Shown here: positions 41,469-51,137 of the stretch, in pieces | How the letters are laid out: each line of letters begins with the position of its first letter | How positions within the stretch are numbered: the first letter of the stretch is position 1 | Source of the DNA: Paulinella micropora | Taxonomy: Eukaryota > Cercozoa > Imbricatea > Euglyphida | Direction of reading: 5' to 3' | NCBI GenBank assembly: GCA_009731375.1 | Contig: BJOX01000069.1 | Coordinates: 1 to 51,137, forward strand | Length of the DNA stretch: 51,137 bases | Translations under genes and position numbers: made by a program | Notes under the pieces: generated by a model | Told to the model about the DNA's origin: nothing | What the model saw: only the letters and a program-made list of their open reading frames with translations | The model's database searches: none

Positions 41469-41817
41469 TGGACAATTAATTAGATCCTTCCTACTCAGCT
41501 ATGTCCATATTGCTATTTTATATGTTAGCCTTATTAGTTATGGTTACTAGCATTATTAGTTAATAATAGAGTCATTTAGAGTATCTTTTCTGGTACTGGT
41601 GGCACTAGCTTTTTACCATTACCATTATTGCACATATCAGGCAGTTTCGTGTGTCATTTTCTGGAGGTACATCTTTTGTGTGACGTCGTCAGTTGGACTG
41701 GCGGGAATTGTTCAGTATTGTTAAATTCTTTTACGTGGGAAGCAATTGGCAGGTAGGAGGGGGACGCCCCGAGTTCCGGTCGCCGTTTGCAGAAGTCGCG
41801 AGGGTTTTCTCACAACG
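41469..41817 (+). repeat. 3' LTR of the right copia-like element, truncated
   Basis: Starts TGGACAATTAATTAGATCC after the polypurine tract and matches the central LTR up to gggttttctcacaac. It stops there, at nearly the same point where the left element's 3' LTR is cut. Confidence 0.8.
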
Positions 41818-42073
41818 GGAATACGTTCATTCTGGACATCTTCCTAGATTTTTGTAAGTTTTTGGGATATTTCCTAGTCTTCATAGGTGATCTCATTATC
41901 GTAGTCATCTGGTGACGTTTTGGCTTTCTTGATTGGTTGCTGCTCTTGGTCTGAATCTTCTGACATTTCCGACAGGCTGGTTTACTGTGACAAGTCTTGT
42001 TCCCATGTACGTACTTTGATCGACAGCAACCACAAACGCAGAAAAAAATTTGGCTTCCTTGACATTCGATTTC
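41810..42073 (-). CDS. Cys-rich exon or gene fragment of unknown function
   Basis: On the minus strand, after a good 3' splice site (AAAAATTCTAG at 42074), an 87-codon frame opens. It reads EIECQGSQIFFCVCGCCRSK, then YVHGNKTCHSKPACRKCQK, eight cysteines in one compact cluster that could bind zinc, followed by a basic tail. It ends at a TGA formed with the first bases of the truncated LTR at 41817, so the LTR break may have cut a host gene. I do not recognise the family. Confidence 0.35.
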   Translation of the reverse strand, partial: EIECQGSQIFFCVCGCCRSKYVHGNKTCHSKPACRKCQKIQTKSSNQSRKPKRHQMTTIMRSPMKTRKYPKNLQKSRKMSRMNVFPL

Positions 42074-42083
42074 CTAGAATTTT

Positions 42084-42900
42084 TAACTAATGTCGAAGTA
42101 TTGTACATGTGTAAGTCGGAAACGACAAGTGAGACCGCTCTGCAGTTGAAAAGATGCAAGCGGTAGTCAAGGGTATCGAATTTCAGCTGAAGCGAGAAGC
42201 AAGAAACAGTCTAGCAATCAGGCAAGCTGCTCAACACCTGTAGTTTAAAGAGTCTAGGAAACTACTCCACAGGGTTTGCTCGCCTCACACTCTCGCCAAC
42301 ACCCGCTTTTTTCAAACTTTATTCAAAAAAGAAAGTCAACGAAAACGTAATCCTTTTGCCGTTGCTATATTCACAATGCAGTAATTTTCTTATCCTGCTG
42401 CTCAATTCAAGTTCTGAACAATTCTTGAGTGTCCGGCTGCTCAATTCCTGCAGAATTTAGGAAAAAGGAAGTTTGGACGTAACGTCAAAAAAGCGTAACG
42501 TCAAAAAGAGACGACGAACGCACTAACTAACGAACTAACGAACGAACACACGAAAAAAAATTTCAACGCAACAGCGGGAAAAAACGCAAAAAAAAAAAGT
42601 TAACTCGGGAGGTATGTGCCCTGCGGGCCGAAAATACTCAAATAATTACTACATTTCCATCCAAAATCAACAAACATCACGCTTTTTACAGCGAAACGCC
42701 AGAACTCGGCCGACCCCGCAAAACGCGTGAAATTTTGCAGCAAAAGGAAAATATTTTTGCGTTTCCTCGCTTGAAGAGATCTTGCATCAAGTTTGGTAGG
42801 TTGAGGTCAGCTAGCTGGCAGAGTCATAATGGGGCCTGTCGCCGTCGTCGCCTACCCTGCTGGTTAACTCGCGCACTGCAGTCATAGACACACACAGACA
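42084..42900. other. Unique sequence without a recognised gene
   Basis: Contains A-rich runs and near-repeats of aacgaac (42520-42550). No convincing exon was found. Confidence 0.5.
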
Positions 42901-42904
42901 CGCA

Positions 42905-43080
42905 GGATAGATAGAAAGATAGGTAGGTAGGCAGGTAGGTAGGTAGGTAGGTTTAGGTAGGTAGGGTAGGTAGGTAGGTAGGTAGGTAGGTAAATAGTCA
43001 GGTAGGTAGATAGTAGTCAGGTAGGTAGGTAGCAGCTAGCTAGGTAGCTAGGTACTAGGAGCTAGGTAGGTAGAAAGATA
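42905..43080 (+). repeat. (GGTA)n microsatellite
   Basis: Interrupted GGTA/AGGT repeats. Confidence 0.9.
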
Positions 43081-43085
43081 AGTAG

Positions 43086-43169
43086 GACAGATGAAGTGAC
43101 CAAGCTGTGTTGGATCATGGATAAGACCCTCATCTTTCGTGACTTGCTGGGGCCTGCGCCAACACAAAG
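43086..43169 (+). CDS. Possible plus-strand exon
   Basis: Between AAGTAG and AAAG|GTACATAC the frame TDEVTKLCWIMDKTLIFRDL is open. A possible partner at 43384-43424 (after CATCAGACAG, before GTAGAC) joins in matching phase to give S-NLCTVHVSGMGIT. Two short exons and no family match make this weak. Confidence 0.2.
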
Positions 43170-43199
43170 GTACATACACGATACATGCTGTTATACATA

Positions 43200-43268
43200 C
43201 ATAGATGAACAGATACATAGGTAGGTAGGTAGGTAGGTAGGTAGGTAGGTAGATAGATAGATAGATAA

Positions 43269-43305
<37 letters not shown>

Positions 43306-43330
43306 CAGACCGACAGACAGATAGATGAGA
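43200..43330 (+). repeat. (GGTA)n and (GATA)n microsatellites
   Basis: A GGTA run passes into GATA and GACA units. Confidence 0.9.
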
Positions 43331-43681
43331 TATCGCAAAAGGAATGTAGTCCTTGCAAAGGAACGCAGTTTCACATCAGACAGCAATTTGTGTACTGTGC
43401 ATGTGTCCGGGATGGGAATCACGGGTAGACTGTGTTCTGGAAAAAAGAAGAGGAGGTAGATCGTTGAAGGAAAAGGCAATCTAGGAATGGAGAGTGGGGA
43501 GGATAAGGAAGAAGAGAAAGAAAAGGAAGCCGTTGGTCCAAGTGTTTTGAGCACCGTAAGCTTGCGCAAGCTAGAATGATGACATTGCATAAGGCCTAAA
43601 CCCCCGAAGTGACCTAGCCCGGGCTATGCAACACTGGACGGCTATGACGGAATGCAGTCACCGATACGGACTAAAGGAAGA

Positions 43682-50539
<6,858 letters not shown>

Positions 50540-50544
50540 CTGGA

Positions 50545-50587
50545 GATAGATAGATATATATATAGGTATATATATATATATACATAT

Positions 50588-50638
<51 letters not shown>

Positions 50639-50728
50639 CGATACGATAGATAGGATAGATAGATAGATACGATAGATAGATAGATATATAGATAGATAGA
50701 TCGATGGATCGATGGATAGGATGGATAG

Positions 50729-50776
<48 letters not shown>

Positions 50777-50795
50777 CGATAGATAGATAGGTAGA
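50545..50795 (+). repeat. (TA)n and (GATA)n microsatellites
   Basis: Directly upstream (on the minus strand) of the first ATPase exon in the window; the acceptor CTATCTCCAG grows out of this repeat. Confidence 0.9.
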
Positions 50796-51137
50796 TGAGA
50801 TATCGACTAATGTCAGAAAAAAGGAGCTTCTGATTTCGTCAACCAAGGAAGTCTGTGTAAAGTATTGACCCGATGCCCAGCTAAGCCGTGATGTTTGCAC
50901 GGAAGGGACTGATACAGGCGATACCAAAGCTCCCTAGTACCAGGCGGGGCCAGGGCTCGTTCCATAAAGCGCCCCTTGCAGAACGAGCTCCATTACAGAG
51001 GGCCCAGTAAGCAGATGGAGTTTCGAGACTGTTCGACAGTCTAGTATAAACCGACAGAGCACTGTGGGTTTTATTCCGGGCTCAACAAGCGAGAAAGGGC
51101 ACCCTGAGGGAACAGGATTGTGCTTCCCGTCGCTATT
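50796..51137. other. Unique sequence without a recognised gene
   Basis: I looked on the minus strand for the preceding ATPase exon (TDG and P-A-x-A-L motif) and did not find it. It is probably beyond the window. Confidence 0.5.

Overview
The window looks like eukaryotic nuclear DNA from a protist or alga. The evidence is GT-AG introns with consistent phases, LTR retrotransposons of both main classes, a tRNA-derived SINE and very long microsatellites. A chromerid or other alveolate would fit, but that is only a guess. Eight runs of N break the sequence, several of them directly beside homopolymers.

Regions: (1) 1-4072 is the 3' half of a Ty3/gypsy element (RNase H, integrase, polypurine tract, 3' LTR). 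(2) 4083-8832 holds a large inverted duplication. It carries two head-to-head copies of a spliced gene for a small membrane protein with an LDL-receptor-class-A-like module, followed by a 218-bp MITE-like element. (3) 8833-17774 is a second Ty3/gypsy element of the same family: 5' LTR, a Gag with a CCCH finger and RGG tail, a UGA-CGG stop with an open frame beyond it, protease remnant, reverse transcriptase, an 895-N gap and integrase. Its 3' end is lost in microsatellites. (4) 18950-19993 holds an unrecognised basic/acidic gene on the minus strand. (5) 20004-23091 is a minus-strand gag-only retroelement between related LTR pieces. (6) 23094-41817 is a giant palindrome of two degenerate Ty1/copia-like elements facing away from one shared central LTR (32483-33086). 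Their inner bodies are almost identical, lesions included, while their outer ends have diverged. (7) 41818-51137 is a simple-repeat desert.

The main discovery is in region 7. Ten short minus-strand exons are scattered through about 6.9 kb of microsatellite. Their splice sites and phases agree throughout, and together they encode the C-terminal membrane domain (M7-M10) of a P2-type cation-pumping P-type ATPase. No single reading frame shows it. One exon of this gene exists in three copies, and a SINE sits in one intron.

The retroelements explain most of the coding potential. Host genes are the LDLa-like pair, the ATPase, possibly the gene at 18988-19838, and a Cys-rich exon at 41810-42073.
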